Made by a program: the position numbers and the translations under genes. A model generated the notes under the pieces. That model was not told where the DNA came from, ran no database searches, and saw only the letters and a program-made list of their open reading frames with translations. From Clostridia bacterium (GTDB taxonomy: Bacteria; Bacillota; DSM-521; Neomoorellales; SLTJ01), in assembly GCA_024653205.1 (NCBI GenBank), contig JANLFO010000023.1:1-34787 (forward strand): a DNA stretch of 34,787 nucleotides. Reading direction: 5' to 3'. This document shows positions 15,438 through 23,630 of the stretch, piece after piece. Each line of letters starts with the position of its first letter. Position 1 is the first letter of the stretch.

Positions 15438-17291
15438 CTACTCCTTGATGACCGCCTGGCGGCGGCACTTCTCCAGGCACGTACCGCAGCGGGTACACTT
15501 TTGAGGATCGATAGCATGAACCTGCTTGGGCTCTCCGGTGATGGCCTGCGCCGGGCAATTGCGCCGGCAGCGGCCGCAGCCGTCGCAGCGCTCCGGGTCG
15601 ATCCGGAAGGTGATGAGGGCCCGGCAGGCCCGCGCCGGGCATTTCTTTTCCCGGATGTGGGCCTCGTACTCGTGCCGGAAGTAGCGCAGGGTGGAAAGTA
15701 CCGGATTGGGCGCGGTCTGGCCCAAGCCGCACAGGGCGGTATTCTTCACCACCCGGGCCAGGCGCTCCAGGCGCTCCAGGTCTTCCTCTTCCCCCAGGCC
15801 CCGGGTGATGCGCTCCAGAATCTCCAGCATGCGCTTGGTTCCTTCCCGGCAGGGAGTGCACTTGCCGCAGGACTCGCTCTGGGTGAAGTTCAGGAAAAAG
15901 CGGGCCACATCCACCATGCAGGTATCCTCGTCCATCACCACCAGCCCGCCCGAGCCCATCATGGCCCCGGCCTGGGTGAGGGAGTCGTAGTCGACAGCCA
16001 GGTCAAGCTGGGAGTCGGGCAGGCAGCCTCCTGAAGGACCACCGATCTGCACCGCCTTGAAGGCCTTTCCGTTCTGGATGCCCCCGGCTATGTCGAAGAC
16101 TATCTCCCGCAGGCTGATGCCCATAGGCACTTCGGCCAGGCCGGTGCGGTTCACCTTGCCGGTCACGGCGAACACCTTGGTGCCCTTGCTCCTGTCGGTA
16201 CCTACGGAGGCGTAGGTCTCGGACCCGCTCTCGAAGATGAGGGGGATGTTGGCGTAGGTCTCCACATTGTTGATGTTGGTGGGCCGGCCCCACAGGCCCT
16301 TTTGGGCCGGGAAGGGAGGCCGGATGCGCGGCATGCCCCGCTCCCCTTCGATGGACTTGAGCAGGGCCGTCTCTTCCCCGCAGACAAAGGCGCCCGCGCC
16401 CTGCTTGATGTGCAGGCGGAAGCTGAACGGGCGCCCGAGTATTCCTTCACCCAGGAAGCCGAACCTTTCGGCCTCGGCCAGAGCCCGGTACAGCCTCTTT
16501 ACCGCCAGGGGATACTCGGCCCGCACGTAGATGTAGCCCTCGTCGGCGCCGATGGCGTAGGCGGCAATAATCATTCCCTCGATGACCGCATGGGGGTCGC
16601 CTTCCAGCACCGACCGGTCCATAAAGGCTCCGGGATCGCCCTCGTCGGCGTTACAGACCACGTACTTCTTGTCCCCGGGGGCCAGGCGGGTGAACTCCCA
16701 TTTCTGGCCGGTGGGGAAACCCGCACCGCCCCGTCCCCGCAGGCCCGAGCGCTTGACCTCTTCGATCACCTGTTCGGGAGTGAACCCGGCCAGGATTCTC
16801 TCCAGGGCGGCATACCCACCGGTGGCCAGGTAATCCTCGAGGCGGTCGGGATTGATCTTGCCGCAGCGCCGCAATACCCGCCGCCTCTGCTTGCGGTAAA
16901 AGGGCAGGTCCTCCAGTTCCGGAAGACCGGGGACAGGCTTCGAGCCCTCGCTCTCCTGGGCTATGGCCCACTCCATGACCGGCTCTCCCCGGACCACGTG
17001 CTCTTCTACCAGCCGGGCCACCATCTGCGGCCGGACGTTGCCGTAATATACCCGCGGCCCGCCCGGGAAGGTGATGTCCACCAGGACCTCCTGGTGGCAC
17101 ATCCCCAGGCAGCTGGTGTAGTCCAGGACGGCTTCTTGACCCCGGTCTGCCAGTTGCCGGCCGAATTCCTCCTGTACCCCGGCGGCCCCGGCGGCGATGC
17201 CGCAGGAGCCCATGCCGATGACGATGCGCGGCCGGTCAGGAAGGCGCCGATATTGTTTCTCCGGTTGCTGCCGGGCAGCCGGGCTTTCCAC
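15438..17291 (-). CDS. NuoF-like diaphorase subunit of formate dehydrogenase/hydrogenase type
   Basis: About 617 residues, combining four parts: an N-terminal thioredoxin-like [2Fe-2S] domain (MGSCGIAAGA to DYTSCLGMCHQEVLVD); the FMN and NAD(P)H site (RGRGGAGFPTGQKWEF, VCNADEGDPGAFMDRSVLEG); a SLBB region; the NuoF [4Fe-4S] site (SCGKCTPCREGTKRM with a later Cys in NTALCGLG); and a C-terminal two-cluster ferredoxin (CDGCGRCRRNC and CTRCGTCLEKC). It passes electrons between NAD(P)(H) and FdhA. It resembles HymB/HytB/FdhB proteins; whether it bifurcates electrons with ferredoxin cannot be told. Start: AGGAGG touches the GTG at 17300 and suits the in-frame GTG at 17291 better. Confidence 0.93.
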   Translation of the reverse strand: MESPAARQQPEKQYRRLPDRPRIVIGMGSCGIAAGAAGVQEEFGRQLADRGQEAVLDYTSCLGMCHQEVLVDITFPGGPRVYYGNVRPQMVARLVEEHVVRGEPVMEWAIAQESEGSKPVPGLPELEDLPFYRKQRRRVLRRCGKINPDRLEDYLATGGYAALERILAGFTPEQVIEEVKRSGLRGRGGAGFPTGQKWEFTRLAPGDKKYVVCNADEGDPGAFMDRSVLEGDPHAVIEGMIIAAYAIGADEGYIYVRAEYPLAVKRLYRALAEAERFGFLGEGILGRPFSFRLHIKQGAGAFVCGEETALLKSIEGERGMPRIRPPFPAQKGLWGRPTNINNVETYANIPLIFESGSETYASVGTDRSKGTKVFAVTGKVNRTGLAEVPMGISLREIVFDIAGGIQNGKAFKAVQIGGPSGGCLPDSQLDLAVDYDSLTQAGAMMGSGGLVVMDEDTCMVDVARFFLNFTQSESCGKCTPCREGTKRMLEILERITRGLGEEEDLERLERLARVVKNTALCGLGQTAPNPVLSTLRYFRHEYEAHIREKKCPARACRALITFRIDPERCDGCGRCRRNCPAQAITGEPKQVHAIDPQKCTRCGTCLEKCRRQAVIKE

Positions 17292-17303
17292 CGTCCGCAC
17301 CTC

Positions 17304-17774
17304 CTACGCGTATCGGGCCAGGATCCGCGGCACCTGGTCCTTGGTGAGGCGGCCGTGCGTATCCTCGTCCACCATCATCACCGGCGCCAGCCCGCAGCAC
17401 CCCAGGCAGGCAACGGGTTCAATGGTAAACCGCAGGTCGCCGGTAGTCTCTCCCCGCCGGATTCCCAACTCCTCTTCCACCGCCTCAAGAACGTTTGCCG
17501 ACCCTTTGACGTGGCAGGCCGTACCCTGGCAAACCCGGATGACGTGTCGGCCTCTGGGCCGGAGATGGAACTGGGCGTAGAAGGTGGCCACCCCGAAAAC
17601 TCTGCTCACGGGCTGGCGCAACTCCCGAGCTATGCGACGGATCACTTCTTGGGGCAGGTAACCGTAAATTTCCTGCGCTTCCTGCAACAGGGGAATGGTA
17701 GCCCCCGGACGGTCCCGATACTTGGCCAGCACACCCTCGAAGGCCCTTTCCCTTTCCTCTTCCGGACACGCCAC
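17304..17774 (-). CDS. NuoE-like [2Fe-2S] thioredoxin-fold subunit
   Basis: 156 residues from the GTG at 17774. The N-terminal helices (IPLLQEAQEIYGYLPQEVIR) and RVFGVATFYAQFHLRPRGRH lead into the [2Fe-2S] site, formed by Cys residues in VCQGTACHVKG and VACLGCCGLAPVMMV. This is the 24-kDa NuoE/HymA-type partner of the NuoF-like subunit encoded next. An in-frame GTG at 17783 overlaps the upstream stop codon (GTGA) but touches the GGGAGG site, so I favour 17774, which is 9 bases from it. The frame is open far upstream to 18287 only because it shadows the folate ligase gene. Confidence 0.92.
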   Translation of the reverse strand: MACPEEERERAFEGVLAKYRDRPGATIPLLQEAQEIYGYLPQEVIRRIARELRQPVSRVFGVATFYAQFHLRPRGRHVIRVCQGTACHVKGSANVLEAVEEELGIRRGETTGDLRFTIEPVACLGCCGLAPVMMVDEDTHGRLTKDQVPRILARYA

Positions 17775-17779
17775 CTGCT

Positions 17780-18379
17780 TCACCCTCCCGCGCCGCAGGC
17801 TCTGACCCCGCGGATCAGTTCTTGTTCCGTAGCTACAAAGTGTACCGGTACGTCCGTAGGCTCGACGGCCAGCGACAGCGAGTCGGCTATCTGAAAGCCG
17901 TAGGCCAGGCCCACGCTGACCGCCTCCGACCGCAGGAGAGGGAGAAAGCGGTCGTAGTAGCCACCCCCGTAGCCCAGCCGGTAACCACGCCGGTCGAAGG
18001 CCACCCCGGGCACCAGGGCCAGGTCTATCTCCTCCGGCGCCACCACCCGCCCTTCCGGGCCGGGCTCCAGAATACCCCAGGTGCCGGGACTGAGATCCTC
18101 CCAGCCCCTGATCTCCACCGCCACCAGCCGCCTCCCCTGCCTGTCCACCCGGGGCACGGCCACGCGCTTGCCCTCCTCCCAGGCAACCGCCATCAGGCCG
18201 GCCGGATCCACCTCCTGGCGAAAGGCCACGTAGGTAAACAGGAGGCCCGCCCCCCGAAAATAGGGCAGGTCCCGCACCCGGGCACAAATTGCCTCGCTCA
18301 GGACCCTGACCTCCTCGGGGTTGAGCGACCGCCGCCGGGCGAGAAAGCGGCGGCGGAGTCCCTCTTTATCAAGAGCCAC
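17780..18379 (-). CDS. 5-formyltetrahydrofolate cyclo-ligase
   Basis: Converts 5-formyl-THF to 5,10-methenyl-THF with ATP, returning folate to the active one-carbon pool. 199 residues from the GTG at 18379, the normal size, starting with LDKEGLRRRFLARRRSLNPE, the basic N-terminal helix of the family. The ligase core is seen in LLFTYVAFRQEVDPAGLM, KRVAVPRV, IDLALVPGVAFDRRGYRLGY and GGGYYDRFLPLL. An ATG at 18433 would add 18 residues but has no ribosome binding site. The GGAGG before 18379 lies 14 bases away and inside a hairpin (18393-18419). It leads into the formate dehydrogenase genes, fitting formate/folate metabolism. Confidence 0.93.
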   Translation of the reverse strand: MALDKEGLRRRFLARRRSLNPEEVRVLSEAICARVRDLPYFRGAGLLFTYVAFRQEVDPAGLMAVAWEEGKRVAVPRVDRQGRRLVAVEIRGWEDLSPGTWGILEPGPEGRVVAPEEIDLALVPGVAFDRRGYRLGYGGGYYDRFLPLLRSEAVSVGLAYGFQIADSLSLAVEPTDVPVHFVATEQELIRGVRACGAGG

Positions 18380-18392
18380 AGGGCTTTGCTTA

Positions 18393-18419
18393 ACCTCCGC
18401 AGTTTGCTTTGGCGGAAGT
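18393..18419 (-). promoter_or_regulatory. Hairpin covering the folate ligase ribosome binding site
   Basis: On the minus strand ACTTCCGC and GCGGAGGT form an 8-bp stem (one G-U) around an 11-base loop, and the 3' arm holds the GGAGG (18394-18398) used for the GTG at 18379. This would hide the site, suggesting translational control, coupling to upstream translation, or that the ATG at 18433 is the real start. Confidence 0.35.
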
Positions 18420-18491
18420 GCCGCAATAATCATTTGACGTTGACCCCAAAAATCCTCCCCGGCCCCCACTCCGCTCTCCTTGCGACGGCGC

Positions 18492-18555
18492 TTATTCACA
18501 GTTTTATCCCCATTATCCACAAGGCGGGCACCGCCCTCCGTACACCTTATCCACA
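18492..18555 (+). promoter_or_regulatory. Cluster of DnaA boxes between tsaD and the folate ligase gene
   Basis: Three exact TTATNCACA boxes lie in 64 bases: TTATTCACA (18492-18500), TTATCCACA (18513-18521) and TTATCCACA (18547-18555), plus TTATCCCCA (18504-18512) with one mismatch. All point the same way; the first and third starts are 21 bases apart, two helical turns. The last box overlaps the tsaD stop codon. In a GC-rich genome this is very unlikely by chance. Possible roles are DnaA titration, DnaA-controlled transcription of the folate ligase/formate dehydrogenase genes, or part of a replication site; no dnaA or oriC genes are nearby. Confidence 0.75.
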
Positions 18556-19569
18556 TAGAAAAGCCTCCAGGCCGAGACCGGGAATCGCCTCTAGATAAAG
18601 ATCGGCGGTGCGTCCCTGTTGATACAGGAAGTGGGCGGCGGCGGCAACCATGGCGCCGTTGTCCGTGCAGAGGTCCCGAGGAGGGAGGGTGAGTTCCCAG
18701 CCCTCCAGGCGGGCTTTTTCCTCCAGGGCGCGGCGCAAGGCGCCGTTCGCCGCCACCCCGCCGGCGACGGTCAGACTCTCCAGATCGAACCGGTGCATGG
18801 CCCGGGAGACTTTTTCCACCAGCACCTCTACCACCGCCGCCTGAAAGGAGGCGGCCACATCCTCCAGAACCGGAGAATCTCCTGCCTCCTGACGCCGGCG
18901 GTAGAAATTCACCACCGCCGTCTTCAGGCCGCTGAAACTGAAGTCCAGGCTGTCCGGGGCCAGCAGGACCCGGGGAAAGGAAAAGGCCCCGGGGTCACCC
19001 TTTGCGGCCAGCTTTTCCAGCGCCGGGCCTCCCGGGTAACCCAGGCCGAGAAAACGGGCCACCTTGTCGAAGGCCTCTCCGGCCGCATCGTCCAGCGTGC
19101 GGCCGACCACCCGGACCCGGACGTGGTCCTCCCAGTAGAGCAGCAGGGTGTGCCCGCCGGAGGCCAAAAGGCACAGAGCCGGAAGCCGGAGGCCCGGACG
19201 GGCCAGCCAGCAGGAGTAAACGTGCCCCAGCACATGGTGCACCGGAATCAGGGGAAGTTTCAAGGCGTAGGCCAGCGCCTTGGCCGCCGCCACCCCCACC
19301 AGCAGAGCCCCCACCAGGCCCGGCCCCTGGGTAACGGCTATGGCGTCCAGTTCGGAGAGGCTGACGCCCGCCTCCTCCACCGCCCGGGCCAGGATCCGGG
19401 GAAGGCTGATCAGGTGGGCCCGGGAGGCCATCTCCGGTACCACTCCTCCGTACGCCCGGTGTATCTCCGCCTGGGAGGCTACCAGGTTGCTCCTCAGTAT
19501 CCGTCCGTCGCCGACGATGCCCACGCCGCTGTCGTCGCAGGAGGTGTCTATTCCCAGGATGTGAAGCAA
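18547..19569 (-). CDS. tsaD: tRNA N6-adenosine threonylcarbamoyltransferase TsaD
   Basis: Transfers the threonylcarbamoyl group to A37 of ANN-decoding tRNAs, with TsaB and TsaE. 340 residues. Motifs: ILGIDTSCDDSGVGIV (ATP site), the metal-binding HxxxH in VHHVLGHVYSCW, LLASGGHTLLLYW, LDDAAGEAFDKVARFLGLGY, DFSFSGLKTAVVNF and VAGGVAANGALRRAL. The start is a TTG at 19569 behind GAGGAGG. It follows rimI by 5 bases and closes the tsaE-tsaB-rimI-tsaD run, a standard bacterial order. Its stop codon overlaps a DnaA box. Confidence 0.97.
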   Translation of the reverse strand: MLHILGIDTSCDDSGVGIVGDGRILRSNLVASQAEIHRAYGGVVPEMASRAHLISLPRILARAVEEAGVSLSELDAIAVTQGPGLVGALLVGVAAAKALAYALKLPLIPVHHVLGHVYSCWLARPGLRLPALCLLASGGHTLLLYWEDHVRVRVVGRTLDDAAGEAFDKVARFLGLGYPGGPALEKLAAKGDPGAFSFPRVLLAPDSLDFSFSGLKTAVVNFYRRRQEAGDSPVLEDVAASFQAAVVEVLVEKVSRAMHRFDLESLTVAGGVAANGALRRALEEKARLEGWELTLPPRDLCTDNGAMVAAAAHFLYQQGRTADLYLEAIPGLGLEAFLCG

Positions 19570-19574
19570 GGTTT

Positions 19575-20084
19575 TCAGCCTCCTCGCGGCTCCGTTACCC
19601 GGTCCGGTCCGAGTGCGCGGTCCCCCGGGCGCAGCGAACGTCGCATGATGATGGCGTCCTCACCGGTGTCCTCGTAGTAACCCGGCCGCACCCCTACCGG
19701 CGCGAAACCCAGCTGCCGGTAAAGTCCCTGGGCGACGGCGTTGGAAACCCGGACTTCCAGGCTGACCTCCTGCGTTCCCCGGTCCCGCGCCTGGCGGAGG
19801 AGGTGGGCCAGCAGTCTCCTGCCTATGCCCCGGCCGCGGAAGGCCGGGTGAACGGCCAGGGTGGTTATATGCGCTTCGTCCAGTATGATCCACATGCCGG
19901 CGTACCCTACCACCCGGTGGTTCCACAGAGCCACTATGTAGTAGGCCAGATCGTTCTGGTGGATCTCGCTCAGGAAGGCCTGGCGGCGCCAGGGGGTAGG
20001 GAAGGAGCTCCGTTCGATCTCCAGCACCCCGTCCAGATGGTAGGCCTGCATCCTCTCGATGTGCAGCGGAAGCAGAGAGCTCAT
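19575..20084 (-). CDS. rimI: Ribosomal protein alanine acetyltransferase RimI (GNAT)
   Basis: GNAT N-acetyltransferase of 169 residues; family members acetylate the N-terminus of ribosomal protein S18. Motifs: IERMQAYHLDGVLEIERSSF at the start, PWRRQAFLSEI, the acetyl-CoA loop AVHPAFRGRGIGRRLLAHLL (R/QxxGxG/A) and LEVRVSNAVAQGLYRQLGF with the conserved Asn and Tyr. The ATG at 20084 overlaps the tsaB stop (ATGA), a sign of translational coupling. The last 20 residues (DRALGPDRVTEPRGG) go beyond the fold. Confidence 0.93.
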   Translation of the reverse strand: MSSLLPLHIERMQAYHLDGVLEIERSSFPTPWRRQAFLSEIHQNDLAYYIVALWNHRVVGYAGMWIILDEAHITTLAVHPAFRGRGIGRRLLAHLLRQARDRGTQEVSLEVRVSNAVAQGLYRQLGFAPVGVRPGYYEDTGEDAIIMRRSLRPGDRALGPDRVTEPRGG

Positions 20085-20773
20085 CCTTTCTGCCGGGTGA
20101 TGCCCGGCGGCCGCAAGTAAAGGGGCTGGAGGCGGAAGGGATCGTCACGGCGGCCGGCGGCCAGCTTTCTGAGGCCCAGGTAGGCCACCTGGGAGGCCGT
20201 AAGCCGACGGTTGACCGGCGAAGCCAGCTTCAGCAGGGCGCCGGCCGAAGCGGCCGCCTCCACCACCGCCCGGGCCGCTTCTCCGGTGACCAGGACCTCT
20301 TCACCGTACTGCGCCAGCCTGGCCGCCAGAACCGCCGGGTCCAGGGCCGAGGTGGGCAACAAGTACTCCCACTCGTCCTCCCCGTCCCCGGCCGCCAGCA
20401 GGGCGGCGTAGACCTCGCCCGGCCGGGACCAGACCGCCGCGCAGATCGGGCCGGGAAAGGGTCCGGCAGCAGCGGCCACCGCTTCCAGGCTGGGTACGCC
20501 CACCACCGGGACGCCGGTGGCCAGGCTCAGGGCCTTGGCCGTGGCCAGCCCGATGCGCAGCCCGGTAAACGAACCCGGGCCCAGGGATACGGCCAGGCCT
20601 TCGATGCCTTCCGGCCCCATCCCCGCCTTCCCCAGGCACCAATCGATCAGGGATACCAGCTCGCGGCAGTGCTGCTGCTCCGCTCCCAGCCAGGCCTCGG
20701 CCAGCACCGCGTCTTCGGTGACCACCGCAGCTCCCACCGCGGTGCCCCCGGTTTCTATACCTAGGACCCGCAC
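20081..20773 (-). CDS. tsaB: tRNA threonylcarbamoyladenosine biosynthesis protein TsaB
   Basis: Partner of TsaD in t6A formation, with an actin-like fold but no catalysis of its own. 230 residues: VLGIETGGTAVGAAVV at the start, VSLGPGSFTGLRIGLATAKA (family hallmark), then VPVVGVPSLEAVAAAAGPFP and AAVWSRPGEVYAALLA. GTG start at 20773, overlapping the end of tsaE by 13 bases. Flanked by tsaE and rimI in the usual order. Confidence 0.95.
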   Translation of the reverse strand: MRVLGIETGGTAVGAAVVTEDAVLAEAWLGAEQQHCRELVSLIDWCLGKAGMGPEGIEGLAVSLGPGSFTGLRIGLATAKALSLATGVPVVGVPSLEAVAAAAGPFPGPICAAVWSRPGEVYAALLAAGDGEDEWEYLLPTSALDPAVLAARLAQYGEEVLVTGEAARAVVEAAASAGALLKLASPVNRRLTASQVAYLGLRKLAAGRRDDPFRLQPLYLRPPGITRQKG

Positions 20774-21231
20774 CGGCGTTTCAGCTCCTCCAGGAGCCGG
20801 GTGGGCCCTTCGCCCCGGGCCTCGAACCGCAGCACCCGCCGGCTTTCTTCCGAACCCGGCTCAATGTCCACCCACAGGTATTGGGGCGGAAGCAGGGGGC
20901 CCAGCTTTTCCGGCCATTCTACCAGAGTTACCCCCCGACCCAGGTACTCGGTCAGGCCGAGATCCCAAACCGCTTCCGGCTCGAGGCGGTACAGATCCAG
21001 ATGGTAGACGGCCAGCCGGCCCCGGTATTCGTGCACCAGGGTAAAGCTGGGGCTGGTCACCGGCTCGCCGACGCCTAGCCCCCGGGCGATCCCCTGGGCC
21101 AGGGTAGTCTTGCCGGCACCCAGGTCCCCGCGCAGGCAGATAACCAGGCCCTCCTGGGCCACCTCGCCCAGGCACCGGCCGACCCGGCGCGTCTCTTCCG
21201 GGCTAGAAACCGTTACTCCCCACAAGTGCAC
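20761..21231 (-). CDS. tsaE: tRNA threonylcarbamoyladenosine biosynthesis ATPase TsaE
   Basis: P-loop ATPase that resets the TsaBD complex. About 156 residues. Motifs: TVSSPEETRRVGRCLG, the Walker A LRGDLGAGKTTLAQGIARGL, SPSFTLVHEYRGRLAVYHLD and LTEYLGRGVTLVEWPEKLGP. The start is uncertain: GTG at 21231 or TTG at 21225, the latter better spaced from GGGAG. The frame is open far upstream to 22656, but that part is an out-of-frame copy of thiC. The 116-base gap to thiC holds no clear promoter, so it may be read from the thi transcript. Confidence 0.93.
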   Translation of the reverse strand: MHLWGVTVSSPEETRRVGRCLGEVAQEGLVICLRGDLGAGKTTLAQGIARGLGVGEPVTSPSFTLVHEYRGRLAVYHLDLYRLEPEAVWDLGLTEYLGRGVTLVEWPEKLGPLLPPQYLWVDIEPGSEESRRVLRFEARGEGPTRLLEELKRRCGS

Positions 21232-21347
21232 CGCTCCCGTCAAGATTGTAGCCGTCTGGGTTATCCCCGGGGCAGTGCAGGCGCCGGAAGCGCCGACCCT
21301 TACCCCCCGGCATGGTTCGTCGCCCCCGACCGGAATCCTCCTGCTTC

Positions 21348-22646
21348 TCAGGAGCAACGGCCCACGGGCGCGCCCAGGTGCTCGGAGATCAGCTGCATGG
21401 CGCAGTAGTCCCCGCACATGGAACAGGTTCTTACCTCTTCCCGGTTGTACGCCCGGCGGCCGGTCCGGGCCGCCTCGGGGTCGATGGCCAGGCGGCACTG
21501 CTCCTCCCAATCCAGAGCCTTGCGCGCCCGGGACATGGCCCGGTCCCACTCCCAGGCCCCGGGCAATCCCTTGGCCAGATCGGCGGCGTGGGCGGCGATG
21601 CGCGCCGCTATTACCCCCTGCCGCACCTCTTCCGGGCCGGGCAGACCCAGGTGCTCGGAGGGAGTGACGTAGCAGAGGAAGTCCGCTCCGGCGGCTGCCG
21701 CCAGGGCTCCGCCGATAGCGGCGGCAATGTGGTCGTAACCCGCAGCCACGTCGGTGACCAGCGGCCCCAGTACGTAGAAAGGAGCCTCGCGGCAGAGTTT
21801 CTTTTCGAGCTTCACGTTGGCCGCGATGTCCGGCAGGGGCACGTGTCCCGGGCCTTCTACCATTACCTGTACCCCCGCCTCCCGGGCGCGGTCCACCAAC
21901 TCGCCCAAGACCAGCAGCTCCTGCACCTGAGCCCGATCGGTGGCGTCGGCCACGCTTCCCGGCCGCAGGCCGTCCCCCAGGCTTAAGGTCACGTCGTGGC
22001 GGCGGGCGATTTCCAGCAGCCGGTCGTAATGGGCGTAAAGGGGGTTCTCCGCCTGGTGGTGCAGCATCCAGGCCGCCGTGAAGGCCCCGCCCCGGCTGAC
22101 GATATCTATCAGCCGCCCCTGCCGCGTGAGCCGCTCCAGGCCGGCGGCGGTCAGGCCGCAGTGCACGGTCATGAAGTCCACCCCGTCTGCCGCCTGTTCC
22201 TCGATGACGGCGAACAGCTCCTCCACCGTGAGCTTGATCATGGCGCCGTGCTCCTCGCGCGCCCGCACCATGGCCTGGTAAACGGGAACCGTACCCAGGG
22301 GCACGGGACAGGCGGCAAGCATCTCCTGCCGGCACCGCACCAGATCCGGGCCGGTGCTGAGATCCATCACCGTGTCCGCGCCTGAGGCCAGCGCCACGGC
22401 CAGCTTCTGCTTCTCCTCCTCCAGGGAGCCGGCCAGGGAGGAGGTGCCGAGGTTGGCATTGACCTTGATCCTCACTCCGGCCCCAATGGCGGTAGGCAAA
22501 GGCCGGTGCCGCGGGTTTAAAGGCAGTACCACCCGCCCCTCGGCCAGGTTGCGGGCCAGGGTTTCCGGCCCCACACCTTCCCTTTGGGCCGCCTGCTCTA
22601 CTTCCGGGCTGACCTCGCCCCGCCGGGCCTTTTCCAGCTGGGTCAA
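21348..22646 (-). CDS. thiC: Phosphomethylpyrimidine synthase ThiC
   Basis: Radical SAM enzyme turning aminoimidazole ribotide into the pyrimidine part of thiamine. 432 residues. Motifs: [66 protein letters not shown] and [20 protein letters not shown]. The cluster-binding cysteines are at the C-terminus ([11 protein letters not shown]). TTG start at 22646 following GGAGGTG at 9 bases; the TTGA overlaps the thiE stop codon. Second gene behind the TPP riboswitch. Confidence 0.97.
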   Translation of the reverse strand: MTQLEKARRGEVSPEVEQAAQREGVGPETLARNLAEGRVVLPLNPRHRPLPTAIGAGVRIKVNANLGTSSLAGSLEEEKQKLAVALASGADTVMDLSTGPDLVRCRQEMLAACPVPLGTVPVYQAMVRAREEHGAMIKLTVEELFAVIEEQAADGVDFMTVHCGLTAAGLERLTRQGRLIDIVSRGGAFTAAWMLHHQAENPLYAHYDRLLEIARRHDVTLSLGDGLRPGSVADATDRAQVQELLVLGELVDRAREAGVQVMVEGPGHVPLPDIAANVKLEKKLCREAPFYVLGPLVTDVAAGYDHIAAAIGGALAAAAGADFLCYVTPSEHLGLPGPEEVRQGVIAARIAAHAADLAKGLPGAWEWDRAMSRARKALDWEEQCRLAIDPEAARTGRRAYNREEVRTCSMCGDYCAMQLISEHLGAPVGRCS

Positions 22647-23278
22647 GCCGATTCACCTCCCTGTGTAAGCACCGACCGCAGCGCCGCGGTCGCCTCCCTT
22701 ACGTTATCCGCACCTACCACGGCGCCGATCACGGCCACCGTGTCCGCGCCGGCGGCCAGTACCCGGGCGGCGTTATCCGCGTTGATCCCCCCGATGGCCA
22801 CCAGGGGCAGGCTCACCCCGGCCCTGACCCGCGCCAAACCCTCCAGGCCCACCACCGGGCCGGCATCCGGCTTGGTGGCGGTGGGAAAAATCGGGCCCAG
22901 AGAGACGTAATCGGCTCCGGCTGCCTCGGCCGCCAGGGCCTCCTCAAGAGTATCCACCGAGAGCCCGATGATCCTGCCCGGGCCCAGAAGCCGGCGGGCG
23001 GCCTCCAGGGGGAGGTCATCCTGGCCCAGGTGAACGCCGTCGGCGCCCAGGGCCCGGGCTATGTCTGCCCGGTCGTTGACCAGGAAAGGCACCCCCCGGC
23101 GGCGGCAGAGTTCCAGCATGTTCCGGCCCACCTCCAGCAGGCGGCGGGCCGGCCAGGTCTTGGCCCGCAGCTGTATGACTTCCGCTCCGCCCGCCAAGAC
23201 CTCCCCGGTTACCTCCTCCAGGGGCCGCCGACCGGCCACCTCGGCATCCACGATCACGTAAAGCCTACCCAACTTCAT
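22643..23278 (-). CDS. thiE: Thiamine-phosphate synthase ThiE
   Basis: Joins the pyrimidine and thiazole parts to give thiamine phosphate. 211 residues from the ATG at 23278 ([14 protein letters not shown]); a longer frame to 23308 would begin inside the riboswitch terminator. Motifs: [76 protein letters not shown] and [20 protein letters not shown]. First gene under the TPP riboswitch; overlaps thiC by 4 bases. Confidence 0.95.
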   Translation of the reverse strand: MKLGRLYVIVDAEVAGRRPLEEVTGEVLAGGAEVIQLRAKTWPARRLLEVGRNMLELCRRRGVPFLVNDRADIARALGADGVHLGQDDLPLEAARRLLGPGRIIGLSVDTLEEALAAEAAGADYVSLGPIFPTATKPDAGPVVGLEGLARVRAGVSLPLVAIGGINADNAARVLAAGADTVAVIGAVVGADNVREATAALRSVLTQGGESA

Positions 23279-23296
23279 GCTCTCACTTCCCGGAAT

Positions 23297-23323
23297 AAAA
23301 AATCCCACCTGCCCTCGGTGGGA
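23297..23323 (-). terminator. Intrinsic terminator of the TPP riboswitch
   Basis: TCCCACC (minus) pairs with GGTGGGA across a 7-base loop (23303-23309 with 23317-23323) and is followed by TTTTTT. It lies between the TPP aptamer and thiE, 19 bases before the ATG, so it is the expression platform: when TPP is bound transcription should stop here. Confidence 0.88.
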
Positions 23324-23337
23324 AAACCGGCGATTCT

Positions 23338-23417
23338 CCCCGTCCCTCCGCTGGCATTACCCAGATCAGGTTCCAAGGGTTGGCGTCAAGCCTCTCAGCC
23401 TTTCGGCACCCCCGGGG
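23338..23417 (-). promoter_or_regulatory. TPP riboswitch (THI element)
   Basis: The minus strand carries the conserved core in order: GGGGGTGCC, GGCTGAGAGG, CCAACCCTTGGAACCTGATC, TGGGTAATGCCAGCGGAGGG. The closing helix P1 can form between CCCCG (23413-23417) and CGGGG (23338-23342). It controls thiE and thiC through the downstream terminator. No clear promoter is visible in the 210 bases upstream. Confidence 0.96.
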
Positions 23418-23523
23418 TCGTAACCCTGTTCGGCTGGCGTATCCCCACTTTGCCCTGGCCGTCCTCGTTCCCCCGGCACCGGTCGCCTCGCCGGACGGAA
23501 GGCCCTTGCGCCCTGCCTTGCGG

Positions 23524-23544
23524 CGGGTACCGCACCGGCACCCG
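23524..23544 (-). terminator. Hairpin between the C26-type hydrolase and the riboswitch
   Basis: CGGGTGCC and GGTACCCG (minus strand) pair over 8 bp with one G-U and a 5-base loop. It sits about 90 bases after the hydrolase gene, without a T-run. It may mark the end of the upstream operon. The rest of the gap 23418-23630 shows nothing I can assign. Confidence 0.25.
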
Positions 23545-23630
23545 TCCGCAGCCGGTCCGTACCCGGCAGAACTCTGGGCACCCGGTGAAACCGGAACTGT
23601 GGCCAAAACGGGGATATCTCAGCCCGTTAC

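Noticed and set aside
12662-15517. Two separate oxidoreductase genes split at 14,314-14,363
   Set aside because: The break is a single in-frame TGA in the classic selenocysteine context with a SECIS hairpin, so it is one fdhA gene.
17304-18287. A 327-residue NuoE-like protein with a long N-terminal extension
   Set aside because: The first 165 or so codons are out-of-frame translation of the folate ligase gene; the real protein starts at 17774 or 17783.
20761-22656. A 631-codon open frame covering tsaE and all of thiC
   Set aside because: Only its last 156 codons (TsaE) are protein-like; the rest is Gly/Arg/Pro-rich out-of-frame translation of thiC.
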